A stretch of 30,320 nt of DNA, from positions 1 through 30,320 of the forward strand of contig DAOVVV010000030.1 in NCBI GenBank assembly GCA_030637025.1, given 5' to 3'. Below, in pieces: positions 1 to 8,751 of the stretch. Both the position numbers and the translations under genes were made by a program. The notes under the pieces are model-generated. The model saw only the letters and a program-made list of their open reading frames with translations. It ran no database searches and was not told where the DNA came from. Position 1 is the first letter of the stretch, and each line of letters opens with the position of its first letter. The stretch is from JAGLHV01 sp023143305 [NCBI: Clostridia bacterium] (GTDB lineage: Bacteria > CBDUZB01 > JAGLHV01).

Positions 1-1703
1 TTAAATACTCTACCACCTATTTTAATCTGATAGATATATACCTTACCACTTACAACACACCCACTATTATCCCTACCATCCCAGATTAAAGATGTATTAC
101 TACTTGATGGTAAGTTATCTCTTACCACACTACCCGATAAATCAAATATCATTCCCTCAACTGTTTCATTATCAGGATTGGTAAAAATAAAATTAGCTAT
201 ATCATTTATTCCATCCCCATTAGGAGTAATTATCTTAGGACTTAATTTAACAAAACGAGAATCTTCTTCCTCCTGGTAACCAATACTGTCTCTAATTTCA
301 AAACCACTTGGCAACACCCCACTGGCTTCATCAATATTAGTTACCGTAATATCACTGGTTCCGGAAAAAGCATTATCATCAATGGTAACATTGGCTCGCA
401 ATTGAGTAGCATTAATAAAATCAATGGAATTTATGGTTATTCCTATACCACTAAACATAACATCTACACCATTATAGAAATTTAAACCATTAACAACAAC
501 ATCTAATGTTTCTCCGGGAAAAGCAAAAAAAGGAGAAAGAGAAAATAGCTGCGGAGGACCAAGATATTTTATGGTAAAATAATCCCAATTTGCTCCATTA
601 TCATTTCCCCCGGTGACAATAATATTATTATTATCATCACTTGTTACTCCCAACGCCCACTCAGTATTACCTCCATCATAGGTTGCCGAAGAAATAACTA
701 CTAAATTAGTATCATATTTTATGGTAAAATAATCATCATTTGCTCCGTTATCACTATATCCAGCAACAATAATATTATTATTCCCATCTGTCGTTACTTT
801 ACTCGCGACATCATGACTACCTCCATCATAAACAGCTGAAGTAATAACCACTAAATTACTATCATATTTTATGGTAAAATAATCATTATTTGCGCCATTA
901 TTACTACTTCCGGTAACAATAATATTATTATTACCATCTATCGTCACTCCATTCGCAAGATCATTATTCCCCCCATCATAAACTGCCGAAGAAAGAGCCA
1001 CTAAACTATTATCGTATTTTATGGTAAAATAATCCAAATTTACTACATTATAACTTCTTCCGGTGACAATAATATTATTGTTACTATCTGTCGTCACTCC
1101 ACAGGCAAAATCACTATTGCCTCCATCATAAGCTTCCGAAGAAATAAACACTAAACTACTATCATATTTTATGGTTAAATAATCACAATTTGTGCCATTA
1201 TTCCTATATCCGACAACAATAATATTATTATTACTATCTATAGCCACTCCTTCCGCCTGATCATCATTACTCCCATCATAGATTGCCGAAGAAATAACCA
1301 CTAAATTACTATCATATTTTACGGTAAAATAATCCCAATTTGTTACGTTCCGGCTGTATCCAGTAACAATAATATTATTATTACCATCCACCGAAATTCC
1401 ACGGTTCCAATCACTAATACTTTCATCATAAACTGCCGAAACAATAACCACTAAATTACTATCATATTTTATGGTATAATAATCCCAATTTCCTCCATTG
1501 TCACTTTGCCCGGTAACAATAATATTATTATTACCATCTATTGTTATTCCACCCATATAATCAGCACTCCCTCCATCATAAGCTGCCGAAGAAATAGAAA
1601 TCAATGTCCCTGCCCAAATTTTAACATTAAAAATAAACATAAAACCAACACTAACCAAAAAAAATAATCCCACTTTACAAAAATTTAAATATTTTCTTTT
1701 CAT
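1..1703 (-). CDS. Secreted seven-repeat beta-propeller protein with C-terminal FlgD/CHU_C-like domain (3' end cut by window)
   Basis: The reading frame is open from the ATG at 1703 (AGGAG 11 nt upstream) to the left edge: 567 residues, C-terminus missing by probably only a few. Residues 1-31 look like a signal peptide (basic start, hydrophobic 11-27, Ala at 31). Residues 42-391 are seven tandem 50-residue units, each following the plan YDGG..D...GV..D.NNNIIVTG...N..DYFTIKYDSNLV.ISSA, like the SBBP/beta-propeller repeat family; seven units would close one seven-bladed propeller. Residues about 381-460 resemble an Ig-like IPT/TIG domain. From about 488 there is a TPNGDGIND motif followed by a FlgD-Ig/gliding-motility-C-terminal type fold (LIWDGRDNSG, GKVYIYQIK). 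It is inferred to be exported and surface-linked. Ligand unknown. It is separated from recG by repeats and is probably its own transcription unit. Confidence 0.85.
   Translation of the reverse strand, partial: MKRKYLNFCKVGLFFLVSVGFMFIFNVKIWAGTLISISSAAYDGGSADYMGGITIDGNNNIIVTGQSDNGGNWDYYTIKYDSNLVVIVSAVYDESISDWNRGISVDGNNNIIVTGYSRNVTNWDYFTVKYDSNLVVISSAIYDGSNDDQAEGVAIDSNNNIIVVGYRNNGTNCDYLTIKYDSSLVFISSEAYDGGNSDFACGVTTDSNNNIIVTGRSYNVVNLDYFTIKYDNSLVALSSAVYDGGNNDLANGVTIDGNNNIIVTGSSNNGANNDYFTIKYDSNLVVITSAVYDGGSHDVASKVTTDGNNNIIVAGYSDNGANDDYFTIKYDTNLVVISSATYDGGNTEWALGVTSDDNNNIIVTGGNDNGANWDYFTIKYLGPPQLFSLSPFFAFPGETLDVVVNGLNFYNGVDVMFSGIGITINSIDFINATQLRANVTIDDNAFSGTSDITVTNIDEASGVLPSGFEIRDSIGYQEEEDSRFVKLSPKIITPNGDGINDIANFIFTNPDNETVEGMIFDLSGSVVRDNLPSSSNTSLIWDGRDNSGCVVSGKVYIYQIKIGGRVF
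531..1580 (-). repeat. Seven tandem 150-bp coding repeats
   Basis: The motif atggtaaaataatc (with small variants) recurs at 571, 721, 871, 1021, 1171, 1321 and 1471, exactly 150 bp apart, and aataatattatta recurs in the same phase. The repeats encode the 50-residue propeller units. All seven keep exact length while differing at scattered bases, so selection on the protein maintains the register. Confidence 0.9.
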
Positions 1704-1746
1704 TTGTAATAATTCTCCTGATTTTCTTTTATTAAAAATAAAAAAA

Positions 1747-1973
1747 AATAAAGGTGAAATGTGTTTCGAACGATATAGCAAATTTTAGTGAAAATAAGCG
1801 TTAAAAAAATAAGCCTGTCTGAGCAAAGCGAGTTGCTTATTTTTAGCTTGTTTTTGCGTGCCCGAAGGGTAAAATTATGCGTCCAGAGAGAAACATATTT
1901 TGCCTTTATTTTCCCTGTTCGGGTGAACACAGGGATTCACCCCTACAATAACATCTCCATGTTTAACTGTTTT
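1747..1973. repeat. Dispersed 227-bp repeat, copy 1
   Basis: It aligns without gaps to 27005-27231 at a constant offset of 25258, with 22 mismatches by my count (about 90% identity). It contains a 10-bp hairpin (arms 1805-1814 and 1835-1844, 20-nt loop 1815-1834) and a second perfect 7-bp hairpin, GGGTGAA/TTCACCC, at 1921-1942. No open frame is conserved well enough to be a gene, and no transposase is nearby. It is probably a non-autonomous element or a structured repeat. Confidence 0.85.
1805..1844. repeat. Hairpin with invariant 20-nt loop (copy 1)
   Basis: The arms are AAAAATAAGC and GCTTATTTTT, perfectly complementary over 10 bp, around the loop ctgtctgagcaaagcgagtt. The second copy keeps the loop exactly but has arms AAAAATGGGA/TCCCATTTTT, so three base pairs were replaced with both partners changing. 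An outer AAGC (1796-1799)/GCTT (1846-1849) can extend the stem. Confidence 0.85.
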
Positions 1974-1994
1974 ATCAAAATCCCCTACCCCCCT

Positions 1995-2161
1995 TAACTG
2001 CCTTTTTGGCTATTCGCCATTTGCCATTTGTAATCTTTTATCTATGGACTATCTGTTGTCCTGTCTTTTTTCTTTTAACTTTGTGCCTCCATGCCTTGAT
2101 GCCTTTGTGCCTGTCTTTTATCTGTTATCTATGGACTATCGACTCTGGACTATGGACTTTT
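1995..2161. repeat. Degenerate heptamer satellite array next to the recG 3' end
   Basis: Read on the minus strand from the recG stop, the DNA falls into near-heptads: agtccat, agtccag, agtcgat, agtccat, agataac, agataaa, agacagg, cacaaag, gcatcaa, ggcatgg, aggcaca and, further on, acaaatg, gcaaatg, gcgaata. It shares 21- and 22-nt identical words with the array beside thrS (2098-2118 with 27363-27383; 2009-2030 with 27255-27276). It resembles the short tandem heptamer repeats described in cyanobacteria in style only. Confidence 0.7.
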
Positions 2162-2163
2162 AC

Positions 2164-4221
2164 CTACCCCACTGAAAGCCATTTTAAATTAGAACCAAAT
2201 CTTTCCCAGAGAGCATCTTTTATTCTGCTTCGTTCAAAATCGGTTAAATTTACTCGTTCTAATGTTTTAAAAGCAATTTCTCGTGTTTTTTCCATAATCT
2301 TAAAATCAATAATAATATTCCCGATTTTTAACTCCGGTAATCCGTGTTGTTGCGTGCCAAAAAACTCCCCGGGGCCCCTCAGTCGCAAATCTTCTTCTGC
2401 GATTTTAAACCCATCATTAGTTGCCAACATAACTTCTCTTCTTCTTCTCGCCTCAAATGCTTTAAATTCCCCAATGAGAATACAATGGGAAGTATGTTTT
2501 CCCCGTCCGATCCTGCCCCGTAATTGATGCAGAGTGGATAAACCAAAACGGTTACTGTTTTCTATCACCATTACCGTAGCATTATTCACATCTATTCCTA
2601 CTTCAATTATCGAGGTAGTGACCAATATATCCAGCTCTTTCTCTACAAACTTTTCCATTACTGTTTTCTTTTCCTTCTTTTTCATTTGGCCGTGTAAAAT
2701 ACCCACTTTATAAGTAGGAAAAACATCCTTCTTTAGTTTTTCAAGCATTTTTACTGCTGCCTTTATCTGAAGACTCTCACTTTCATCTACTAAAGGATAA
2801 ACAATATAGCATTGTCTTCCCTTTTCTATTTCTTCCGATACCTTCCTATAAGCTTGTTTCTCTTTCATACATTGAGTAATAATTTTTCCCCGGCCTTTCG
2901 GAGATTCTGATATAGTAGATACATCCAAGTCACCGTAAACAGTTAACGCTAAAGTCCGCGGTATTGGGGTTGCGGTCATTACTAAAACATCAGGATTTAG
3001 GCCTTTATTCCGTAACAAAGCACGTTGATTCACCCCAAACTTATGCTGTTCATCAATCACCACTAATCCTAACTGAAAAAAATCTACCCCTTCCTGAATA
3101 AGGCTGTGAGTTCCAACGATAATATCTATTTTCCCTTCCTTAAGTTCCTGACAAATTTTTCTCTTTTCCCTTTTTCCCATCCCTCCTGCTAACAAATCCA
3201 CTCTAATTTTTAAAGGGGCGAGCATTTTCTCCAGATTTATATAGTGTTGCATAGCAAGTATTTCCGTAGGAACCATTATTACCCCCTGCCTACCATTTTC
3301 CACAGCTAATAGGAGAGCCGCCAGAGCAACCACGGTTTTACCGCTTCCTACATCCCCTTGCAGGAGCCGATTCATTGGATGTATACTTTGCATATCGGAA
3401 AAAATTTCATTAATTACTTTTTTTTGAGCCGGAGTAAAATCAAAAGGAAGTGTCTGACGAAAAGGAGTAAGTAATGTGCGCTTTAATCGGCAAGTAAAAG
3501 ATTTTTTTATTTTTTTTATCCCTTTCTTCTTAAAAGCCAACGCCAATTGAAAAAGAAAAAATTCGTCAAAGACAAGTCTACGGTAAGCTTTTTCCTTTTC
3601 CTGCCAATTTTGGGGGAAATGAATTTCTTTTATCGCCCAAATATAATCACAAAGATTTGCTTCATGTTTAATTATATCAGACAACATATTCTGAAAATTA
3701 TCCACATATTTATCCAATGTTTTTTTTATCAAACTACGTAAAAACTTTATATTTAGCCCCTTGGTTAGTCCATAGATAGGCACAATTCGTTTGGTATGAA
3801 TAAGATCGTTATCAGACCCATCTAAAATTTCATAAGTAAAATTACTGCTTTCTAATTGAGTAAGTTTACGTTCAAAGTTACCGTGTAAGACGACATGGAC
3901 TCCTGTTTTAAGAATATCCGCTAAATACATCTGATTAAAACAAATAAGAACTACTTCTCCGCTGTTATCTTTCAGGAAAATTTTTAGAATTCCATTTCTT
4001 TTTCTGGTATAAATGATTTTCTGATTTACTACCTGAGCTTGAATGCTGGTCTCTTCCCCATCCTGAACTTTAGAAATTGCCTTCAACTGCCGTCTATCCT
4101 CATACTCCTTAGGAAAATAAGTAATCAAATCATAAACTGTTTTTACTCCCAATTTTTCCAACAATTTTGCCTTTTGCGGACCTACCCCTTTTAAATACTG
4201 CACATTATTCTTAAACATCAT
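2164..4221 (-). CDS. recG: ATP-dependent DNA helicase RecG
   Basis: RecG remodels stalled replication forks and branch-migrates Holliday junctions in the cytoplasm. The 685 residues match the usual length (about 690). The N-terminal wedge/OB region is about 60-150. Helicase motifs in order: Walker A GDVGSGKT (289-296), DEQH box in VVIDEQHKFGV (about 390), motif III TATPIPRT (416-423), motif VI QLRGRIGRG (566-574), and the RecG-specific C-terminal LRLRGPGEFFGTQQHG (about 612-627). The start is ATG-ATG at 4221/4218, with no strong Shine-Dalgarno sequence. It follows pgeF after 67 nt, at the end of the division-gene run. The stop TAG abuts a heptamer array. The gene looks intact. Confidence 0.97.
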   Translation of the reverse strand: MMFKNNVQYLKGVGPQKAKLLEKLGVKTVYDLITYFPKEYEDRRQLKAISKVQDGEETSIQAQVVNQKIIYTRKRNGILKIFLKDNSGEVVLICFNQMYLADILKTGVHVVLHGNFERKLTQLESSNFTYEILDGSDNDLIHTKRIVPIYGLTKGLNIKFLRSLIKKTLDKYVDNFQNMLSDIIKHEANLCDYIWAIKEIHFPQNWQEKEKAYRRLVFDEFFLFQLALAFKKKGIKKIKKSFTCRLKRTLLTPFRQTLPFDFTPAQKKVINEIFSDMQSIHPMNRLLQGDVGSGKTVVALAALLLAVENGRQGVIMVPTEILAMQHYINLEKMLAPLKIRVDLLAGGMGKREKRKICQELKEGKIDIIVGTHSLIQEGVDFFQLGLVVIDEQHKFGVNQRALLRNKGLNPDVLVMTATPIPRTLALTVYGDLDVSTISESPKGRGKIITQCMKEKQAYRKVSEEIEKGRQCYIVYPLVDESESLQIKAAVKMLEKLKKDVFPTYKVGILHGQMKKKEKKTVMEKFVEKELDILVTTSIIEVGIDVNNATVMVIENSNRFGLSTLHQLRGRIGRGKHTSHCILIGEFKAFEARRRREVMLATNDGFKIAEEDLRLRGPGEFFGTQQHGLPELKIGNIIIDFKIMEKTREIAFKTLERVNLTDFERSRIKDALWERFGSNLKWLSVG

Positions 4222-4267
4222 TTTTGCTCACTTTATACCCATCCTTTAAAACACAGCACCATCCGAA

Positions 4268-4290
4268 AATAAAAAAAGTAATTTTACTTT
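4268..4290 (-). terminator. Weak AT-only hairpin after pgeF
   Basis: On the minus strand AAAGTA-AAAT-TACTTT is followed by TTTTATTTT and starts at the pgeF stop codon. It has the shape of an intrinsic terminator but no G:C-rich stem, so it may only partly reduce read-through into recG. Confidence 0.3.
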
Positions 4291-4996
4291 ATTTTAACAT
4301 AATCAACGACATCATTCTGTTTTGTTCCTTTTCCCGTCGATAAGAAAAAAAATATTCTTTTTGATGTGCGGTACACATATTACACATTGAAATATTTTTT
4401 TTCTTTATTCCCAATTCTATTAATTTTCGTTTTACCACTTTACTTAAATCCAGACTCCAGGAAGAAGGGGATTTTTTTTCCCCATCTTTTTTATTAAACT
4501 TATTCATAACTTCCTCCCCCACCGTAAAACAACAAGGCCTGATGTGTGGTCCTATTCCTATCCAACAATTTTCCATCCGGCTATTGTAATATTTTTTCAT
4601 CCTAGATAAACCATTCTCGATGATATTCAGATAAAGACCCTTCCACCCACAATGCAATAAACCCACTGCACGATTTAAGGGATCTATGATAAATAAAGGC
4701 AGGCAATCAGCGGTAAATATAGCTAAAGGAACAACCCGGCGGTTAGTAACCAAACCATCTATACCTTTTATGTAATTATTTCTTTTTTCGTTCTCTACCA
4801 CAAAAACTTCATTGCTATGAATTTGTTCACCGTAAACTAAATTTTTAATATCCAAATCTATTGCTTTAGAAAGAATATTTCTTAATTCGGATCCCCGCAT
4901 ATTTCCAAAATGCCGCGTAGTTGTAAAGATGCAAAGATTATATTTTTTACTAATATCTTCTTCGTAGATTAAACCGTTCTTAATTTTCCAAACCAT
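4289..4996 (-). CDS. pgeF: Peptidoglycan editing factor PgeF (YfiH, Cu-oxidase_4/laccase-domain family)
   Basis: Members of this family (YfiH/PgeF) act in the cytoplasm. E. coli PgeF is reported to remove peptidoglycan precursors carrying a wrong amino acid at position 1; relatives also show purine nucleoside phosphorylase activity. The 235-residue length is normal. The metal ligands expected for the family are present: His60 in YGEQIHS, Cys98 in TADCLP and His115 in LHCGWKG. The family blocks DGLVTN, IGIGPHIRPCCF and FFSYRRE also match. The ATG at 4996 has only a weak Shine-Dalgarno sequence, and the gene lies 27 nt after pilT. Its place just behind ftsZ in a murein/division run supports the editing role over an oxidase role. 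Confidence 0.9.
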   Translation of the reverse strand: MVWKIKNGLIYEEDISKKYNLCIFTTTRHFGNMRGSELRNILSKAIDLDIKNLVYGEQIHSNEVFVVENEKRNNYIKGIDGLVTNRRVVPLAIFTADCLPLFIIDPLNRAVGLLHCGWKGLYLNIIENGLSRMKKYYNSRMENCWIGIGPHIRPCCFTVGEEVMNKFNKKDGEKKSPSSWSLDLSKVVKRKLIELGIKKKNISMCNMCTAHQKEYFFSYRREKEQNRMMSLIMLK

Positions 4997-5023
4997 TTAT
5001 AAAAAAACCTATCTTTAATTAAT

Positions 5024-6097
5024 TTATGTTCCCCGGGTAATACCTTTAATTTGCAGGACTATCTCTTCGGGATTGGTAGCCGCGGAAAGGATATCTTCCA
5101 GATTTACTAATCCCTTATTATACAATTGTAATAATGATTGGGTAAAAGTCTGCATCCCATAATAACCACCCTGCTCCATTGCTTGTCTTATCTCTGCCAG
5201 ATTATTATCTTCTATTAATTTTTTAACTAAAGAAGTTACGACTAAAACTTCGACTGCCGGAATACGTCCTTGTTTATTAGTTAGAGGAAGAAGGCGTTGA
5301 CAAATTACTCCTTTCAGTGTATCTGCTAATTGAAGACGAATTTGATTCTGATGATGGGGAGGAAAAAGGTCTATAATCCGGGTAACAGTCTGTACCGCAT
5401 TAACCGTATGTAAAGTAGATAAAACTAAATGACCGGTCTGAGCAGCGGTTAAAGCTGCTGCCATAGTTTCTAAATCTCTCATTTCTCCGATTAATATAAC
5501 ATCCGGGTCCTGACGAACTACCCGTTTCAGTGCAAGAGAAAAATCCAGGGTATCCAAACCTATTTCCCTTTGGCTAATAAAACTATTTTTATCTTTATAT
5601 AAAAATTCAATAGGATCCTCAATGGTTATTATGTGGCAGGACCTATTAACATTAATAAAATCAATCATACTGGCCAGGGTAGTAGATTTACCACATCCTG
5701 TAGCCCCGGTAACTAAGATTAATCCTCTTGAATTATCAGATAATTTTTTTAATACCTCCGGTAAATATAAATCATGAAATTCAAGAATTTTTGTCGGCAC
5801 CAGACGAATAGCTAAACTTATTGAGCCACGTTGCCTGAAAATATTTATCCTAAATCTTCCTAATCCCATTAGACTATATGATATATCACAGGCATAATTA
5901 TCTTCAAAAATATTTTTTTGCTTTTCATCCATTAAATTATAAGCAAATTTTTTCGTTTCTTCCATTGAAAGAGAAGAAAATCTGGAAAAAACCAACTTTC
6001 CATTAACCCGAAGAATAGGTTGACTTCCGGCCCGTAAATGTAAATCCGATGCTTTTAAAACAACCATTTCTTTAAGTATTTCATCTAACCCTGCCAT
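5024..6097 (-). CDS. pilT: Type IV pilus retraction ATPase PilT
   Basis: Hexameric secretion-superfamily ATPase that depolymerises type IV pili at the inner-membrane base. The 357 residues match PilT. Motifs: Walker A GATGCGKST (131-139), Asp box IITIEDPIE (156-164), atypical Walker B LIGEMRD (202-208) and His box TGHLVLSTLHT (221-231). The C-terminal helix that reads AIRNLIRE in classical PilT is here SLVKKLIEDN (about 289-298), a diverged version. Start: ATG at 6097 with AGGAG and a 6-nt spacer. No other pilus gene is in the window. The gene follows ftsZ by 96 nt and may be co-transcribed. A PilT-family paralogue with another role is possible given the changed C-terminal motif. Confidence 0.9.
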   Translation of the reverse strand: MAGLDEILKEMVVLKASDLHLRAGSQPILRVNGKLVFSRFSSLSMEETKKFAYNLMDEKQKNIFEDNYACDISYSLMGLGRFRINIFRQRGSISLAIRLVPTKILEFHDLYLPEVLKKLSDNSRGLILVTGATGCGKSTTLASMIDFINVNRSCHIITIEDPIEFLYKDKNSFISQREIGLDTLDFSLALKRVVRQDPDVILIGEMRDLETMAAALTAAQTGHLVLSTLHTVNAVQTVTRIIDLFPPHHQNQIRLQLADTLKGVICQRLLPLTNKQGRIPAVEVLVVTSLVKKLIEDNNLAEIRQAMEQGGYYGMQTFTQSLLQLYNKGLVNLEDILSAATNPEEIVLQIKGITRGT

Positions 6098-6193
6098 AAT
6101 CTACTCCTTTCACAATATTTTTTATTATTTCTTCGAATTTATTTTATCTAAAATCCGTTTTATTTAAAAAATCTCATTTCTTTTAAAAAAATA

Positions 6194-7303
6194 TTATTTT
6201 AACCTTTTACTTTTCCTTCGTAAAAAAGCAGGAATATCCAAATTCCCTTTTTGTTCCTCTTCCGAAGAAGAAATAGACCCCTCAATTTTTCGTTTATTAT
6301 AATCCGGTGGTACTATAGGAAAAGGAGATTCGCTTATTGTTCTTTTTGGATTTAAGCGGGTAGCAATAACTGTAACTTTCAACTTGTCTTTTAATTCATC
6401 ATCAAATGCCTGACCAAAAAAAACATTTGCATCACAAGACACAGCATCATGGATAATAGACATCGCTTCATTAATTTCAAACATAGTAATATCTTTAGTC
6501 CCGGTTATATTTACCAATACTCCCTGTGCTCCGTCAATTGAAATATTTTCTAATAAAGGTGAACTAATGGCCATGTGGGCAGCATCTCTTGCCCTATTTT
6601 CTCCCTGTCCCTCTCCTAAACCAATTAATGCTTCCCCTGCTTGAGACATAACCGCTTTCACATCCGCAAAATCAACATTGATCATTCCGTGAGAAGTAAT
6701 AATATCAGAAATACTTTGTACCCCTTGACGCAACACATCATCGGCCACAGCAAATGCTTTTAATGCCGGAGTATATTGATCTATTATTTCAAATAATTTT
6801 TGGTTGGGAATAACAATAAGGGTGTCTACTTTATTTTTTAAATCTTTTAAACCCTGCTCTGCCTGCTGAGCTCTAACTTTACCTTCAAACATAAAAGGTT
6901 TAGTAACCACACCAATAATTAGAATTTTTAGTTCTTTAGCAATTTCAGCAATTACCGGAGCACTCCCCGTCCCTGTTCCTCCTCCTAATCCGGCAGTAAT
7001 AAAAACCATATCTGCACCCATCAAAGATTCTCTTAATAAATCCCTGTCTTCTTCAGCTGCTTGCTTACCTAATTGCGGATTTCCACCTACCCCTAATCCT
7101 TTCGTCAATTTTACACCTATCTGCAACTTTTGTCCGGCAATAGAATATTTTAATGCCTGTGCATCGGTATTAACAGCAATAAATTCTACTCCTCTAATTT
7201 CAGAAAGAACCATCCTATTTATTGCATTCCCGCCACCGCCACCTACTCCAATTACTTTTATGACTGCAGGATGCTCCTTAAAATCATCACTAAATTTTAA
7301 CAT
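6194..7303 (-). CDS. ftsZ: Cell division protein FtsZ
   Basis: Tubulin-like GTPase that forms the Z-ring at midcell. The 369 residues contain the N-terminal glycine-rich GVGGGGGNAINRM (19-31), VNTDAQAL (44-51), tubulin signature GGGTGTGS (108-115) and the catalytic T7 loop NVDFADVKAVM (209-219). A variable linker (about 317-352) leads to the conserved C-terminal peptide DIPAFLRRK, the docking site for FtsA. Start ATG at 7303 is preceded by aaggaaagg. It follows ftsA after 140 nt, a longer gap than elsewhere in the cluster, which may hold a promoter, though I could not pick a convincing one. Intact. Confidence 0.98.
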   Translation of the reverse strand: MLKFSDDFKEHPAVIKVIGVGGGGGNAINRMVLSEIRGVEFIAVNTDAQALKYSIAGQKLQIGVKLTKGLGVGGNPQLGKQAAEEDRDLLRESLMGADMVFITAGLGGGTGTGSAPVIAEIAKELKILIIGVVTKPFMFEGKVRAQQAEQGLKDLKNKVDTLIVIPNQKLFEIIDQYTPALKAFAVADDVLRQGVQSISDIITSHGMINVDFADVKAVMSQAGEALIGLGEGQGENRARDAAHMAISSPLLENISIDGAQGVLVNITGTKDITMFEINEAMSIIHDAVSCDANVFFGQAFDDELKDKLKVTVIATRLNPKRTISESPFPIVPPDYNKRKIEGSISSSEEEQKGNLDIPAFLRRKSKRLK

Positions 7304-7443
7304 TACCAGCCTTTCCTTTCTTATGTTAAGGAATTGATTTAGCTATCAACTTTTCAACTTTAAAAAACTTCTTATTAATTCAACCTTCTTAAAAAAACAG
7401 ATTAAAAAGTATTTCATTAAGTTTGGTTTTTAATCAATTTTAT

Positions 7444-8670
7444 TTAAAACATTTCATTCATCCAGTTTTTTACTTTGTTAAAAAAAGAAAAAGATTTCCT
7501 GAAACGGGGATTAATAAAATTACGATTTTCTTTCATCTGAGCATATTTAAGCAAACCAACCCCCGTAGCATAACGAGGATTAGAAACTATATCTACTATC
7601 CCTCCTACATTCTGGGGAATTCCTATTCGAGTGGGCATATTAAAAATTTGTTCGGCTGCCTGACTTATTCCTTTAAGGAATGCAGTTCCCCCCGTAAAAA
7701 TAATTCCGGAGGGTATCAAACTGTTATAACCACTGTTTTTTATTTCTTCTTCTACCATTATTAATATTTCTTCTACCCGAGGTTGAATTATTTCCGAAAG
7801 ATGAAGCAAAGATATTTTCCTTTTCATCCTCCCATCTATACTTAAAAATTCTATCTCTTCATCCACATCAACAAGGCTGCTCAGGGCAACCCCATATTTT
7901 TCTTTGAGCTTTTTTGCTTCCGATAAAGAAGTACGTAAACCATAAGCAATATCTCTGATTATATAATCTCCTCCTATTAACAACTCTTTCGTAAAACGAA
8001 TGTTTCCCTCTAAAAATATGGCTAAATCTACCGTTTGCCCCCCAATATCAACAAAAGCTACGCCTAATTCTTTTTCTGCCTGGGTAACTATTAATAAAGA
8101 AGACGCTACTAAACCAAAAACTGCTCCCTCAATAGTAAAACCGGCACGATTTATACATTTAATAATATTATTTAAAGAAGCTGTAGAAACGGTAACAATG
8201 TGAACTTCCACACCTAAATGGCTTCCTTCCATTCCTATAGGATCCGGAACCCCTCTTTGCTTATCCACAATAAAAACTTGTGGGATAGTATGAATTATTT
8301 CCCGGTCAGCAGCAATTTGTATTGCTTTAGCCGATTCCATTACTAAATTAACATCTTCAGGAAGAATTTCTTTATCAGCCCTTGATATACTTATAGCTCC
8401 ACTGCGATTGAAACTTTCTACATGCCCTCCCTTGATATTTACATAAACAGACCGCACAACATCCCCGGCCATTGCTTCCGCTATTTCTACCGCCTTAGTA
8501 ATAGAATTAACTGTTTCTTCTATATTTACAACCACACCGCCTTTCAATCCCCTACAAGCAACTTCCCCTACACCGACAACATCCAATTCGTCATTTATTC
8601 CTGTTCTTCCGATTATACAACATATTTTAGAAGACCCAATATCTAAACTTACTATATAATTGCTTTTCAT
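7444..8670 (-). CDS. ftsA: Cell division protein FtsA
   Basis: Actin-like ATPase that tethers FtsZ filaments to the membrane. The 408 residues from the ATG carry the phosphate-1 motif DIGSSK (10-15), phosphate-2 VDIGGQTVD (207-215) and adenosine motif FTGGTA (325-330). The last residues (about 393-408, with FFNKVKNWMNEMF) form the amphipathic membrane-targeting helix. A TTG lies directly upstream at 8673, but GAGGAG is 8 nt from the ATG and only 5 nt from the TTG, so I chose the ATG at 8670. The normal order ftsQ-ftsA-ftsZ is kept. Confidence 0.97.
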   Translation of the reverse strand: MKSNYIVSLDIGSSKICCIIGRTGINDELDVVGVGEVACRGLKGGVVVNIEETVNSITKAVEIAEAMAGDVVRSVYVNIKGGHVESFNRSGAISISRADKEILPEDVNLVMESAKAIQIAADREIIHTIPQVFIVDKQRGVPDPIGMEGSHLGVEVHIVTVSTASLNNIIKCINRAGFTIEGAVFGLVASSLLIVTQAEKELGVAFVDIGGQTVDLAIFLEGNIRFTKELLIGGDYIIRDIAYGLRTSLSEAKKLKEKYGVALSSLVDVDEEIEFLSIDGRMKRKISLLHLSEIIQPRVEEILIMVEEEIKNSGYNSLIPSGIIFTGGTAFLKGISQAAEQIFNMPTRIGIPQNVGGIVDIVSNPRYATGVGLLKYAQMKENRNFINPRFRKSFSFFNKVKNWMNEMF

Positions 8671-8751
8671 CAATGGTGCTCCTCATTTATAATATACAAA
8701 TTTTAACTAATTAAAATAATCAAACTAATTCAACTTTTTTTAGTTCCAACT

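Larger units (their letters stand above)
1704..2163. other. 460-nt non-coding gap filled by a dispersed repeat and a heptamer array
   Basis: No gene is supported between the recG stop and the propeller gene start. The gap holds the RBS region of the propeller gene (1704-1746), dispersed repeat copy 1 (1747-1973), a C-rich patch (about 1980-1995) and a degenerate heptamer array (about 2000-2161). Short open frames here are translations of repeat DNA. Confidence 0.8.

Noticed and set aside
531-1580. Regular 150-bp repeats as a possible CRISPR array
   Set aside because: Repeat and spacer lengths do not fit CRISPR, there is no cas gene, and the whole stretch is one open frame coding for propeller repeats.
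1700-1997. Short open frames on both strands across 1700-1997
   Set aside because: They are translations of the 227-bp repeat and its hairpins; the frames are not preserved as protein in the second copy.
2006-2527. 173-codon plus-strand frame
   Set aside because: It runs through the heptamer array and antisense to the 3' end of recG; no ribosome site and low-complexity product.
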